64,000 nt of DNA from contig NZ_CP171225.1 of the NCBI RefSeq assembly GCF_043226085.1, positions 3,162,001 through 3,226,000 of the forward strand, in the 5' to 3' direction. The notes under the pieces are model-generated. The model saw only the letters and a list, made by a program, of their open reading frames with translations. It was not told the DNA's origin and searched no databases. The stretch comes from Amaricoccus sp003258405 (GTDB lineage Bacteria > Pseudomonadota > Alphaproteobacteria > Rhodobacterales > Rhodobacteraceae). The translations under genes and the position numbers were made by a program. How positions within the stretch are numbered: the first letter of the stretch is position 1; each line of letters starts with the position of its first letter. Below, one piece after another: positions 37,261 to 45,844 of the stretch.

Positions 37261-37937
37261 CCGCCCCGGCCAAGATCTTTCTTGTCGATGATGACGTCCT
37301 GGCGCAGATCATGGTCGGGGACATAGTAGATCAGCTCGGCCACCACTTCAGCTTCGCTTCCGACGGCGCGTCCGCCCGAAAGGTTCTCGAGGAGAAGGCC
37401 TTTGACCTTGTTATTCTCGATCGCCGACTTCCCGACACGGACGGACTGCTCCTCGCACCGATGATACAGGCGGAGAAGAAGGCTTCCTTCATTGTCCTGT
37501 CGAGCCTGGATTCTCCGAACGATCAGGTGCTTGGGCTCGGCATGGGCGCTATCGACTACGTCTGCAAGCCTGTCGAGCCCGTGGTATTGAGCGCGCGCAT
37601 CAAGGCCTGCCTTGCAGCCCACCGCAAGCCCGAAGAAACACTCTTGAGCGTCGGCGCGTCTCTGCAGCTCGACACGAGCTTGCGGCGGCTCAGTGTTGCT
37701 GGCAGGACGGAAACGCTGTCGCCGGCCGAAACACGGCTGCTCGTCTGTCTGATCCGCGGAGTTGGCCAGCCTTGCGACCGGATGCGGATCAGCATGGCGA
37801 TCTGCGGGCGGGAGTGGGTCTATGGAGATCGCACCATCGATGTGCTGATCTCACGTCTTCGCCGCCGGCTGAGGGGCAGCAGCGCGCGGATCATAACAGT
37901 GCACGGTCTTGGCTACAGTCTCATCGATGAGGAGTGA
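37257..37937 (+). CDS. OmpR-family response regulator (TorR/DorR role)
   Basis: DNA-binding response regulator of 226 residues. The receiver has the acidic pocket DDD (11-13), phosphoacceptor D55 (VILDRRLPD), the Ser of VLSSLD and K in VCKPVEP. A winged helix Trans_Reg_C domain ends in DRTIDVLISRLRRRLRG and ITVHGLGYSL, as in TorR. It is translationally coupled to the kinase. It should bind the TGTAAA repeats between the two divergent operons and activate the reductase genes. Confidence 0.9.
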   Translation: MTAPAKIFLVDDDVLAQIMVGDIVDQLGHHFSFASDGASARKVLEEKAFDLVILDRRLPDTDGLLLAPMIQAEKKASFIVLSSLDSPNDQVLGLGMGAIDYVCKPVEPVVLSARIKACLAAHRKPEETLLSVGASLQLDTSLRRLSVAGRTETLSPAETRLLVCLIRGVGQPCDRMRISMAICGREWVYGDRTIDVLISRLRRRLRGSSARIITVHGLGYSLIDEE

Positions 37938-38702
37938 ACCCGCTGCCAACGAATTGATATTCAGCTGTCTCTCGCAGTCAGCTTGCCGTCGAGGGGTGGA
38001 GCCCCGCACCACGGCCCGCGATGTGCGGGCGTCCTGCGACCTTTCGGGCTGGTCTCGGTTGGGCCGCAAAGGCACTCGGCGTCAAGTTTGCGAGCGCCGA
38101 ATGCGATCGGCTTTCGTTGTTGCGAAGATCGGTCGCCATCGTCGGTGTCAGCGTCATGCCCGCGGAGACGGGCAGCACGGACCGCGCCCTGCTGCGTGCC
38201 AGCCATTTCGATCCTTGGGCCGAGTGCGAAAGCGACGGGCAACGCTCGACGTCTTCAGCGGCCTTCTTCTGGTAGCCCATTGGGACGCCACCTTCGACGC
38301 CCTCTTGGTCAGCTTCGACAAGGCCGGAAAAGTGGTCGCCTCACCAAAATCGTCCGACGCCGCAGCCGTGTTTCTTGGACTGGATTCTGCGCGGGCACTG
38401 ACCATTCCATTCCATTGGCCTGGCATCGGGCGCGCGTGTTGGGCCAGAAACATGCGAAGGCAGACCGGCTGGAATCGCCTTTGATCAAACATCGGTATGC
38501 GATTGGGGGTAGCTCCGACACAAACTATGCCGGAAGATCCGTCACAAGGTTCATGCAAACTGAGGCACGTTGGTCGGAAGCTGTTTCAGTTTGCTCTGGT
38601 TTGTTCTGCTCCCGCCAACGTTCCGTTGACGTTCTCCTGGCAGACTACCAATCGGAGGTTCGCTAGTACTTTTAAGTCACTGCGAAACTGCGAATTTTTT
38701 AC
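37938..38702. other. Non-coding stretch inside the right island end (765 bp)
   Basis: No gene is recognisable. Open frames on both strands are short, poorly structured and lack ribosome sites or family motifs. Base composition drops towards the guaB end (A/T-rich at 38640-38700). The stretch could contain a decayed integrase or transposase, but I could not match any part to such a family. Confidence 0.5.
38014..38030 (+). terminator. Hairpin downstream of the response regulator
   Basis: GCCCGC (38014-38019) and GCGGGC (38025-38030) form a 6-bp G+C stem with a 5-base loop, 76 bases beyond the regulator stop. There is no T run after it. Confidence 0.4.
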
Positions 38703-38755
38703 CCTCAACCCATATGGTAGTTCGGGCTTTCCCGCGTGATCTGCACGTCATGGAC
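38703..38755 (-). repeat. guaB 3'-end direct repeat (right junction)
   Basis: The functional copy of the repeat, holding the guaB stop (38705-38707) and the codons for the C-terminus VHDVQITRESPNYHMG. It is repeated at 28991-29043, 9712 bases away in the same orientation, with 4 differences (A/G, G/T, T/C, T/C). Confidence 0.8.
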
Positions 38756-40159
38756 GTGGCTCTCGCGCAGGCCGGCTCCCGAGATCCGCACGAATTCGCA
38801 GCCCGTCTGCATTTCGGCAACCGTGCGGTTTCCGGTGTAGCCCATGGCCGCACGCAGACCGCCCACCATCTGGTGCAGCACCGCCCCGACGGCACCCTTG
38901 TAGGGAACCTGACCTTCGATCCCCTCGGGCACAAGCTTGTCGGCGCTGGCTTCCTTCTGGAAGTAGCGGTCGGCCGATCCGCGTGCCATGGCGCCCACGC
39001 TTCCCATGCCGCGGTAGGATTTGAAGCTTCGGCCCTGATAGAGGATCACTTCCCCCGGCGCCTCATCGGTTCCGGCGAGGATGGAGCCGACCATTGCGAC
39101 ATGCGCACCGGCGCCGATGGCCTTGGCAAAATCGCCCGAATACTTGATGCCGCCATCCGCGACGACGATCTGGCCGGTCTTGCGGGCCTCGTTGGCGCAA
39201 TCGGTGATGGCCGTCATCTGCGGCACGCCGACGCCCGCGACGATGCGTGTGGTGCAGATCGAGCCCGGGCCGATGCCGACCTTGACCGCATCCGCACCGG
39301 CGTCGATGAGCGTGCGTGTCGCTCCCGCGGTTGCGACATTGCCTGCGATGATCTGGACGGAATTGCGATAGCGCTTGAGCCGCGTCACGGCGTCTGCAAC
39401 ACCGCTCGAATGACCGTGGGCTGTGTCGATCACAACGACATCGACGCCGGCATCAACGAGGGCCTGCGACCGCTCGAAGCCTGCATCGCCCACCGTCGTG
39501 GCGGCAGCAACCCGGAGGCGCCCCTGTTCGTCGCGCGCAGCGCGCGGGTTGAGGACCGCCTGTTCGAGGTCCTTCAGCGTGAGAAGGCCAGTGAGATGCC
39601 CCTTGTCGTCGACGACAAGGAGCTTCTCGATTCGTCGTGCCTGCATGAGGCTGCGGGCTTCTGCCAGATCGACCGGCTCCTTCAGAATCGCCAGATTGTC
39701 GGAGGTCATCATCACGCTGACCGGAGTCGAATCATCGTGAGCAAATCGCATGTCGCGGTTCGTCACGATGCCGAGCACCACGCCTCGCTCATCGACGACC
39801 GGGAAGCCGGTGATGCGAAGCTGCTCCTGAAGCGCCTTTGCGTCTTTCAGCGTCTGGTTCGGGCTGAGCGTGACGGGATGATCGACCACACCGGACACGA
39901 AGCGCTTGACCGCGCGAACCTTTGCCGCCTGTTCCTCGATGCTCAGGTTGCGGTGAATGACGCCCATTCCGCCAGCCTGCGCCATCGCTATGGCCATCTT
40001 CGACTCGGTCACCGTGTCCATTGCCGCGCTGACGAGGGGAATATTTAGCGAGATGGTCGGGGTGATGAACGTGCGCGTGTCGGCGGTTGCGGGCAACACC
40101 TCGGACGGGCCCGGAACCAGCAGAACATCATCGAATGTGAGTGCCTCGCGCAAAATCAT
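38705..40159 (-). CDS. guaB: IMP dehydrogenase
   Basis: Oxidises IMP to XMP, the first committed step of GMP synthesis. The 484-residue protein has the barrel start TFDDVLLVPG, a pair of CBS domains inserted at about 90-205 (FPVVDERGVVLGIVTNRDMR), the catalytic Cys in GIGPGSICTTRIV, the DGGIKYSGD phosphate loop, and the mobile flap region YRGMGSVGAM. The length fits the family. The 3' end is also the apparent insertion site of the neighbouring island. Confidence 0.97.
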   Translation of the reverse strand: MILREALTFDDVLLVPGPSEVLPATADTRTFITPTISLNIPLVSAAMDTVTESKMAIAMAQAGGMGVIHRNLSIEEQAAKVRAVKRFVSGVVDHPVTLSPNQTLKDAKALQEQLRITGFPVVDERGVVLGIVTNRDMRFAHDDSTPVSVMMTSDNLAILKEPVDLAEARSLMQARRIEKLLVVDDKGHLTGLLTLKDLEQAVLNPRAARDEQGRLRVAAATTVGDAGFERSQALVDAGVDVVVIDTAHGHSSGVADAVTRLKRYRNSVQIIAGNVATAGATRTLIDAGADAVKVGIGPGSICTTRIVAGVGVPQMTAITDCANEARKTGQIVVADGGIKYSGDFAKAIGAGAHVAMVGSILAGTDEAPGEVILYQGRSFKSYRGMGSVGAMARGSADRYFQKEASADKLVPEGIEGQVPYKGAVGAVLHQMVGGLRAAMGYTGNRTVAEMQTGCEFVRISGAGLRESHVHDVQITRESPNYHMG

Positions 40160-40306
40160 CTGCAGATCTCCACCACGGCCAGCATCGTGGAGTTCCTATT
40201 TCACGCCGAGGCAGAAAAGAAAAGCCCCGCCGGTCGCGGCGCTGAAGCGCGAGGAATTGGCCCCGGAAAGAACCGGAGGGATGAATTTGCGGCGCAGCGA
40301 TCTATC

Positions 40307-41524
40307 ATGCATGCTGTTGCTTTTCCGATGCCGCGCTGCGGCGTCATCGTCAAAGAGGGCGTGCCATTGCTCGATCTCGATACGCTGACTCCCCAGATCC
40401 GGGGCGTTCTCGCCGAACTTGCCAACGCGAGCCTCCCCTATCTCTATCTTGCTCTTACGGTGTTGATCGCGCTGCTTCTGCACCGCATCACCTACCGCCT
40501 TCTGCGGCGGTTGAAGCTGCCTTCGAAATCCTTTTCAAGGCAGGCACTTGCCGCCGTCCGGCGGCCGACACGACTGGCCTATGTGGATATCGGTCTCATC
40601 ATTGCATTGTCGGTGATCGATCTGCCCTACGCGATGCAGAGCGATCTGCGGCATGTGACTGTCATTCTCTTCATCCTCATTGCGGGCTGGACCGTGAAGG
40701 GCGTCGCGGACCTGGCGTCCGAGTATACCTTGCGTCACTATGATCTGGCGCAAGAGGACAATCTCCGCGCGCGACAGACGATTACCCAGGTGCGCATCCT
40801 GCACCGCGTGATTCAGATCACGATCATTCTTCTGACGGTCGGAGCGGCGTTGCTGACCTTCGACAGCGTGAAGCGGTATGGCGTGAGCCTGCTGGCCTCG
40901 GCAGGGGCTGCAGGCATCGTGCTGGGCTTTGCGGCGCGGCCGGTGCTCACGAATCTCATCTCCGGCATCCAGATTGCCCTGACACAACCGATCCGCATCG
41001 ACGACGTCGTGATCGTGGAGGGGGAATGGGGCTGGATCGAGGATATCGGTGCCGCCTTCGTCACCGTGCGGCTCTGGGACTGGCGGCGGCTGATCGTGCC
41101 GCTCTCCTACTTCGTTGAACAGCCATTCCAGAACTGGACCCGCGAATCGGCGTCGATCATCGGAACGGTCTTCTGGCAGGTCGATTACATGGTGCCGATC
41201 GAGCGGATGCGGGAGAAGCTGCAGGAATTCGTCGAGGCTTCCCCGCGCTGGGACCGGAGGGTCTGCAACCTTCAGGTCGTCGATGCGACAGAGCAGGGGC
41301 TCAAGATGCGGGGGCTGATGAGTTCGCGCAATTCGCCGATCAATTGGGACCTGCGCTGCGAGATCCGGGAAAAGATGATCGTGTGGCTCCAGCAGGACTA
41401 CCCGACGGCCTTGCCCCGCCTTCGGGCCGAGATGGTGTCTTCCGGTCTGGCGGAGGAAGGCCTGGACACATCTCGCCCCGCGCATGGCGGGGCGTCGGAT
41501 CTGTCCCCGGCACCATCGAGTTGA
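40307..41524 (+). CDS. MscS-family mechanosensitive ion channel
   Basis: Inner-membrane channel that opens under membrane tension to release solutes. About four membrane helices (LYLALTVLIALLLH; AYVDIGLIIALSVI; HVTVILFILIAGW; IQITIILLTVGAALLTF) precede the pore helix and MscS core, GVSLLASAGAAGIVLGFAARPVLTNLISGIQIALTQPIRIDDVV, then the beta domain (GWIEDIGAAFVTVRLWDWRRLIVPLSYF). The start is uncertain: the frame opens at 40187, and ATG at 40307 or 40328 or GTG at 40364 are possible; none has a strong ribosome site. Length is about 405 residues. It converges on the protease gene with a 14-base gap. Confidence 0.85.
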   Translation: MHAVAFPMPRCGVIVKEGVPLLDLDTLTPQIRGVLAELANASLPYLYLALTVLIALLLHRITYRLLRRLKLPSKSFSRQALAAVRRPTRLAYVDIGLIIALSVIDLPYAMQSDLRHVTVILFILIAGWTVKGVADLASEYTLRHYDLAQEDNLRARQTITQVRILHRVIQITIILLTVGAALLTFDSVKRYGVSLLASAGAAGIVLGFAARPVLTNLISGIQIALTQPIRIDDVVIVEGEWGWIEDIGAAFVTVRLWDWRRLIVPLSYFVEQPFQNWTRESASIIGTVFWQVDYMVPIERMREKLQEFVEASPRWDRRVCNLQVVDATEQGLKMRGLMSSRNSPINWDLRCEIREKMIVWLQQDYPTALPRLRAEMVSSGLAEEGLDTSRPAHGGASDLSPAPSS

Positions 41525-41538
41525 CGGGCTTTCCAGGA

Positions 41539-42927
41539 TTATCCGCGCAGCCGGACCCGCAGTGTGCGATCCCTGCGCCGGAGCGTCAGATCCCAGGTCG
41601 CGGGCCCGCCGCGCACGAGACGCGCGAGATCACGCCCCGTCGCCAGCTCGCGGCCGTTGAGTGCAACGAGGATGTCTCCCCGCCGAAGCCCGGAATTGGC
41701 GGCGATGCCTTCGACATCCGTAACGACGACGCCGCGGGCGCTGAGGGGAAGGTCGAGCGTTTCCTGTAGCCGCGGATTGAGCGTGGCGACGGTCAGGCCA
41801 TCGAAAAGGTTGCGGCTCTGGATCGTCTCGGGCGCCGAGGGGGGCTCGTCAGGCGCTTCGACGATCGAAACAACGGTGGTCTGCTCCTGCCCGTTCCGCA
41901 GGAAGGACACATCCGCCAGATCGCCCAAACGGCGCGTGGTAAGGCGGAAATCGAGCTCCGAGGGTGCATTGACAGGCGATCCATCGAGCGCCGTGATCAC
42001 ATCGCCCTGCCGCAGGCCGGCGGCGGCAAACGGGCTGGACGGATGGATGTTGGCAACCACGACCCCCCGGGGCACAGTCTGGTCGAGCGCCTGGGCCAGG
42101 GATGCTTCGACCTGCTGCACCGTGATGCCGGACCAGGGGCGTCGGAAACTCGAATTTCCGCTCCGCGCCTGTTCGACATATTGCCGGACCAGATTGGCGG
42201 GGATGGCGAAACCGATGCCGTTCGACCCGCCTGACCGGGAGAGGATCGAGGTGTTGATGCCAAGGAGCCTCCCGGACATGTCGACCAGTGCGCCGCCGGA
42301 ATTGCCCGGGTTTATTGGAGCGTCGGTCTGAATGTAGTAGCCCGATCGGTCGGAGACGCCACCGCCGCTGCGGGCCAGCCCGGAGACGATGCCGCTTGTC
42401 ACCGTCTGGCCGACGCCAAACGGGTTGCCGATCGCAAGCGCAAGGTCGCCCACCTCCGCCGCATCGGAATCGGCGAGCTCGACTGCCGGCAGGTTGCTTG
42501 CGCCTTTAAGCCGGATGATGGCGAGGTCTGCGTGCTGGTCCGCCAGAAGGATCTCGCCATCGAACTCGCGCCGATCGGAGAGAACGACGCGAATATCGTT
42601 GGCGTCTCCAACCACATGATAGTTCGAGACCACGATGCCTGCGGGATCGACGATGACGCCCGACCCGAGCGAGTTCTGGACCCGCGGCACCGTTTTCTCG
42701 AGCCCGCCGAAAAGCTGGGAGAAGAAGGGATCCTGGGCAAACGGGCTTACGCGCTGGGCGACGACGCGGGAGGCATAGATATTGACCACGCCCGGCGCCG
42801 TCGCCTTCACGATCGGCGCGAAGGAAAGCGAGATCTGTGCCGCGGATGCCGGAGCGACCTTCTCGGCCTGCAGTGGCAGGGCGGTGAGGCAGAGGATCAA
42901 CGCACCGGCGGTGAGGGAGCGAGGCAT
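41539..42927 (-). CDS. Deg/HtrA-type periplasmic serine endoprotease
   Basis: Periplasmic quality-control protease of 462 residues with a Sec signal peptide (MPRSLTAGALILCLTALPLQA). The trypsin-like domain shows the triad His in VVSNYHVVG, Asp in HADLAIIRL and Ser in NPGNSGGALVD, and two PDZ domains follow (GVVVANIHPSSPFAAAGLRQGD and GVVVTDVEGIAANSGLRRGD). The start is ATG at 42927; the frame upstream lies inside rlmE. This is the DegP/DegQ layout; I do not assign which paralogue. Confidence 0.9.
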   Translation of the reverse strand: MPRSLTAGALILCLTALPLQAEKVAPASAAQISLSFAPIVKATAPGVVNIYASRVVAQRVSPFAQDPFFSQLFGGLEKTVPRVQNSLGSGVIVDPAGIVVSNYHVVGDANDIRVVLSDRREFDGEILLADQHADLAIIRLKGASNLPAVELADSDAAEVGDLALAIGNPFGVGQTVTSGIVSGLARSGGGVSDRSGYYIQTDAPINPGNSGGALVDMSGRLLGINTSILSRSGGSNGIGFAIPANLVRQYVEQARSGNSSFRRPWSGITVQQVEASLAQALDQTVPRGVVVANIHPSSPFAAAGLRQGDVITALDGSPVNAPSELDFRLTTRRLGDLADVSFLRNGQEQTTVVSIVEAPDEPPSAPETIQSRNLFDGLTVATLNPRLQETLDLPLSARGVVVTDVEGIAANSGLRRGDILVALNGRELATGRDLARLVRGGPATWDLTLRRRDRTLRVRLRG

Positions 42928-42952
42928 GTATGAAGCGTCCGGAACCTTGGTG

Positions 42953-43672
42953 TCAGTCGGGGCGGCCGCGGAAGCCGGTCGCGATGACGAACTTTTCCGA
43001 GGAATCCGAGCGGCTCGCCGGTGGCTTGACATGGACGACCTTGGCAAAGGCGCGATTGAGCCGGGCCACGAGGTCGGCTTCGGCACCTCCGGCAAGAACC
43101 TTGGCGACAAACGTCCCGCCCGGATCGAGCACATCCATCGCAAACTCGGCCGCGGCCTCGCAGAGGCCCATGATCCGGAGATGGTCTGTCTGGGGGTGTC
43201 CGGACGCCTTCGGCGCCATGTCGGAAATCACGGCGTCCGCAGGGCCCCCGAGCCAAGTGCGCACCGCATCGTCCGCACCCTCGTCGAGAAAGTCGAGCTG
43301 ATGAATCTCGGCGCCGGCGATCGGTTCGACCTCCTGAAGGTCGACGCCGATCACGCGGCCCTGGGCCTTGCCCCGCTTTTCACCGAGCGCGTTGACTCTC
43401 TCGACCGCCACCTGACACCAGCCTCCCGGCGCGCAGCCAAGGTCCACGATGCGGCTGCCGGGCTTGAGGAACCGGAACTTGTCGTCGATCTCGATGATCT
43501 TGTAGGCCGCACGTCCCCGGAATCCATCCGCTTTCGCGCGCTGGACGTAGGGATCGTTCAGCTGGCGCTCGAGCCAGCGAGTCGAGGAGAGCTTGCGGCC
43601 CTTCGCCGTTTTCACCCGGACCCGAAGATCCCGGCGGCCACGGCCCGAGCCCGCACCACGTGTGGTTGTCAC
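42953..43672 (-). CDS. rlmE: 23S rRNA (uridine-2552-2'-O)-methyltransferase
   Basis: FtsJ/RrmJ-type enzyme that methylates U2552 in the A-loop of 23S rRNA. The 239-residue product shows RSRAAYKI-like KAxYKL region (GRAAYKIIEID), the SAM motif VDLGCAPGGW, the catalytic Asp in ISDMAPK, the Lys in FVAKVLAGG and the Glu in DSSEKFVIATGF, completing the K-D-K-E tetrad. An N-terminal basic Arg/Gly-rich extension (about 35 residues) precedes the usual core. It starts 4 bases inside the Ppx/GppA gene end. Confidence 0.95.
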   Translation of the reverse strand: MTTTRGAGSGRGRRDLRVRVKTAKGRKLSSTRWLERQLNDPYVQRAKADGFRGRAAYKIIEIDDKFRFLKPGSRIVDLGCAPGGWCQVAVERVNALGEKRGKAQGRVIGVDLQEVEPIAGAEIHQLDFLDEGADDAVRTWLGGPADAVISDMAPKASGHPQTDHLRIMGLCEAAAEFAMDVLDPGGTFVAKVLAGGAEADLVARLNRAFAKVVHVKPPASRSDSSEKFVIATGFRGRPD

Positions 43673-44796
43673 GTCTGGTCCATTCCTTTCTCGAAGGCGC
43701 CATTGGCACTCATCATTGCGAAGAGCATGCCCTCGCGGAGGCCGCGATCAGCGACTCGCATCGAATTAGTCGGCCAGACCCTCAGTAGCGTCTGCAGGAT
43801 GGCCGCGCCCGACATGATGAGCTCCGACCTGTCGCGTCCGAGGCCGATATCCTTGCGCCGGCCTTCCGGGCCGAGGCGCAGAAAGCGGGAGATGACTTCC
43901 TCGATTGCCCGTGTCGTCAGCGTCATGCCATCGACCTTGCGACGGTCATAGCGCTTCAAGCCGAGATGTGCAGCCCCAACCGTCGTCACGGTGCCCGAGG
44001 TGCCGATCATCTGGAATCCGCAATGGTCCTCCTCGGAGAGGCAGCGCAGGTAGGGTTTGAAGCTCGTGATCTGTTCCTCGAAATACCAGGACATCAGCGC
44101 GAAGCGGGCGCTGTCGTCGCAGACATCGGCGAAACGTTCGTGGAGCGTGGCAACGCCGAGAGGGACCGAGATGAAATCGACAATCCGGGCATCGCCCTGC
44201 CGCCCGCGGCGTCCGTTCATCCGGAGATTGACGATTGCATCCGCCCTGAGTTCGGGTGCGACGTCGGAAAGGTCGATCCAGACAAGTTCCGTCGAACCGC
44301 CGCCGATATCGAAGACAAGCACCTGATCGGCCTGCGCTTCGACGAGCGGGGCGCAGGAGATCACCGCGAGGCGCGCTTCCTCCTCGGGGCGGATGATTTC
44401 GAGCGCGAGGCCGGTCTCCCGTGCTGCCAGGGAAAGGAAATGCGTGCCGTTCCGGGCTCTTCGGCAAGCCTCCGTCGCCACCAGCCGGACATTGCCGACA
44501 TGATGGCGTCGAATCTTGTCCGCGCAGATACCGAGCGCGGTCAGCGTGCGGCTGATGCCGCCACGCGAAAGATGCCCAGTTCGCTCGAGGCCGGAGCCAA
44601 GGCGGACGGACTTTGCAAATGCATCCACGACACGGAAATGTCCGCCATCGGGGGTTGCTATCAACATGCGGCAGCTGTTGGTGCCTAGATCAAGTGCCGC
44701 ATAAAGGTCAGGTTCCTGTTGCGCAGGTCTTTTGATGCGTCGGCAGTGCGTCGGCGCGGTGGATTCCTGCGCAGACTCGTCGAGATTCTGCGCCAT
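43669..44796 (-). CDS. Ppx/GppA-family phosphatase (exopolyphosphatase-like)
   Basis: ASKHA-fold phosphatase hydrolysing inorganic polyphosphate or pppGpp. The 375-residue product has the phosphate-1 motif YAALDLGTNSCRML, the RLGSGLERTG segment, the catalytic ATEACRRARNG stretch, the phosphate-2 motif VFDIGGGSTELVW and adenosine-like IGTSGTVTTVGA. It lacks the extra C-terminal HD-like domain of long Ppx enzymes. The gene lies directly downstream of pstB where phoU is often found, a link to phosphate storage; it is co-transcribed with rlmE. Confidence 0.88.
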   Translation of the reverse strand: MAQNLDESAQESTAPTHCRRIKRPAQQEPDLYAALDLGTNSCRMLIATPDGGHFRVVDAFAKSVRLGSGLERTGHLSRGGISRTLTALGICADKIRRHHVGNVRLVATEACRRARNGTHFLSLAARETGLALEIIRPEEEARLAVISCAPLVEAQADQVLVFDIGGGSTELVWIDLSDVAPELRADAIVNLRMNGRRGRQGDARIVDFISVPLGVATLHERFADVCDDSARFALMSWYFEEQITSFKPYLRCLSEEDHCGFQMIGTSGTVTTVGAAHLGLKRYDRRKVDGMTLTTRAIEEVISRFLRLGPEGRRKDIGLGRDRSELIMSGAAILQTLLRVWPTNSMRVADRGLREGMLFAMMSANGAFEKGMDQT

Positions 44797-44919
44797 TACT
44801 CAGCCAAATCGGGTGCTGCGGAGGGTCCGCAGATTTGTCATGAAGTTACATGACGGCGCGACGCAAAGCAAGAATTCGCCCGAAGGCCCGAGCAATACTC
44901 GGAGGCGATGGAAATGTGA

Positions 44920-44950
44920 CCCCCACGGCCGGTGTTGCCAGCCGTGGGGG
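44920..44950. terminator. Terminator hairpin of the pst operon
   Basis: CCCCCACGGC (44920-44929) pairs perfectly with GCCGTGGGGG (44941-44950), a 10-bp stem with 11-base loop, 31 bases after the pstB stop. On the minus strand the 3' flank is TCACATTTCC, so only a weak T run follows. It separates pstB from the Ppx/GppA gene. Confidence 0.7.
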
Positions 44951-44981
44951 CATTAAAAAGTGGAGCCGTTTCGGTCCGAGA

Positions 44982-45824
44982 TCAGCCGATCTTGCCGGTG
45001 ATGTAGTCTTCGGTCTGCTTCTCGCGCGGATTGGAGAAGATGTCCTCGGTCCGGCCTTCCTCGATCAGTTTTCCGAGATGGAAGAACGCGGTGCGCTGGC
45101 TGACACGCGCGGCCTGCTGCATCGAGTGCGTCACGATGATGATCGTGTAGTTCGAACGCAGCTCGTCGATCAGTTCCTCGACGATGGCGGTGGCGATCGG
45201 GTCCAGCGCCGAGCAGGGCTCGTCCATCAGGACGACCTCGGGTTTCGTCGCAATCGCGCGTGCGATGCACAGGCGCTGCTGCTGACCGCCCGAGAGGCCG
45301 GTGCCGGGTTCGTGCAGGCGATCCTTCACCTCGTTCCAGAGGCCTGCACGCTTGAGCGAGCTCGTGACAAGCTCCTCAAGTTCGCTCTTTGAGCGGGTAA
45401 GCCCGTGGATCTTCGGGCCGTATGCGACATTTTCGAAGATCGATTTCGGGAAGGGGTTCGGCTTCTGGAACACCATGCCGACACGCGCGCGCAGCTCGAC
45501 CACGTCGATGCGCGGGTCATAGATGTCGGCGTTGTCGATCTCGATGCTGCCGCTCACGCGGCAGATCGGAATCGTATCGTTCATGCGGTTGATGCAGCGC
45601 AGGAAGGTCGACTTGCCGCAACCCGAGGGACCGATGAAGGAAGTTACCTGGTGCTGCGGGATGTCGATCGATACGCCGAAGAGCGCCTGCTTCTCGCCGT
45701 AGAAGACCTCCACGCCACGTGCCTGGATCTTCGGCTTTCCGGGTGCGGCCGCGGCGGCAGCAGGCGTCGCCGGGTAGACCAGGGTTCCGGAAGCGGTTTG
45801 TGCCTTTTCATCCACGAGGGTCAT
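44982..45824 (-). CDS. pstB: Phosphate ABC transporter ATP-binding protein PstB
   Basis: ATPase of the high-affinity phosphate importer. I choose ATG 45824 (MTLVDEK, 280 residues) because it has an AGGAAAAGG ribosome site; the frame opens at 45851, which would overlap pstA. Walker A is GPSGCGKST, the PstB-typical CINRMND follows, the signature is GLSGGQQQRLCIARAIA, Walker B is EVVLMDEPCSALDP, and VTHSMQQAARVSQRTAFF contains the switch His. A 30-residue Ala-rich linker precedes the core. Last gene of pstSCAB. Confidence 0.96.
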   Translation of the reverse strand: MTLVDEKAQTASGTLVYPATPAAAAAAPGKPKIQARGVEVFYGEKQALFGVSIDIPQHQVTSFIGPSGCGKSTFLRCINRMNDTIPICRVSGSIEIDNADIYDPRIDVVELRARVGMVFQKPNPFPKSIFENVAYGPKIHGLTRSKSELEELVTSSLKRAGLWNEVKDRLHEPGTGLSGGQQQRLCIARAIATKPEVVLMDEPCSALDPIATAIVEELIDELRSNYTIIIVTHSMQQAARVSQRTAFFHLGKLIEEGRTEDIFSNPREKQTEDYITGKIG

Positions 45825-45844
45825 GTCCTTTTCCTCTTGCAGGC

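Larger units (their letters stand above)
28991..38755. mobile_element. Probable genomic island inserted at the guaB 3' end (9.8 kb)
   Basis: The 53 bp of the guaB 3' end (38703-38755) recur in the same orientation at 28991-29043 with 4 mismatches. The left copy still encodes VHDVRITRESPNCNMG-stop, the GuaB C-terminus. Elements that insert in the end of a gene supply a new 3' end and leave the old one at the far junction, which is what is seen. The enclosed DNA carries a whole reductase cassette with its own regulators. No integrase, transposase or origin is recognisable, so the element is probably no longer mobile, or the duplication arose by another recombination route. Confidence 0.6.

Noticed and set aside
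37909..38666. Short open frames behind the response regulator as genes
   Set aside because: No start signals, no recognisable motifs, overlapping frames on both strands of similar length; treated as non-coding.
42928..43140. Longer start for the Deg protease (to 43143)
   Set aside because: The extra codons lie within rlmE and place the signal peptide internally; ATG 42927 gives a clean Sec signal.
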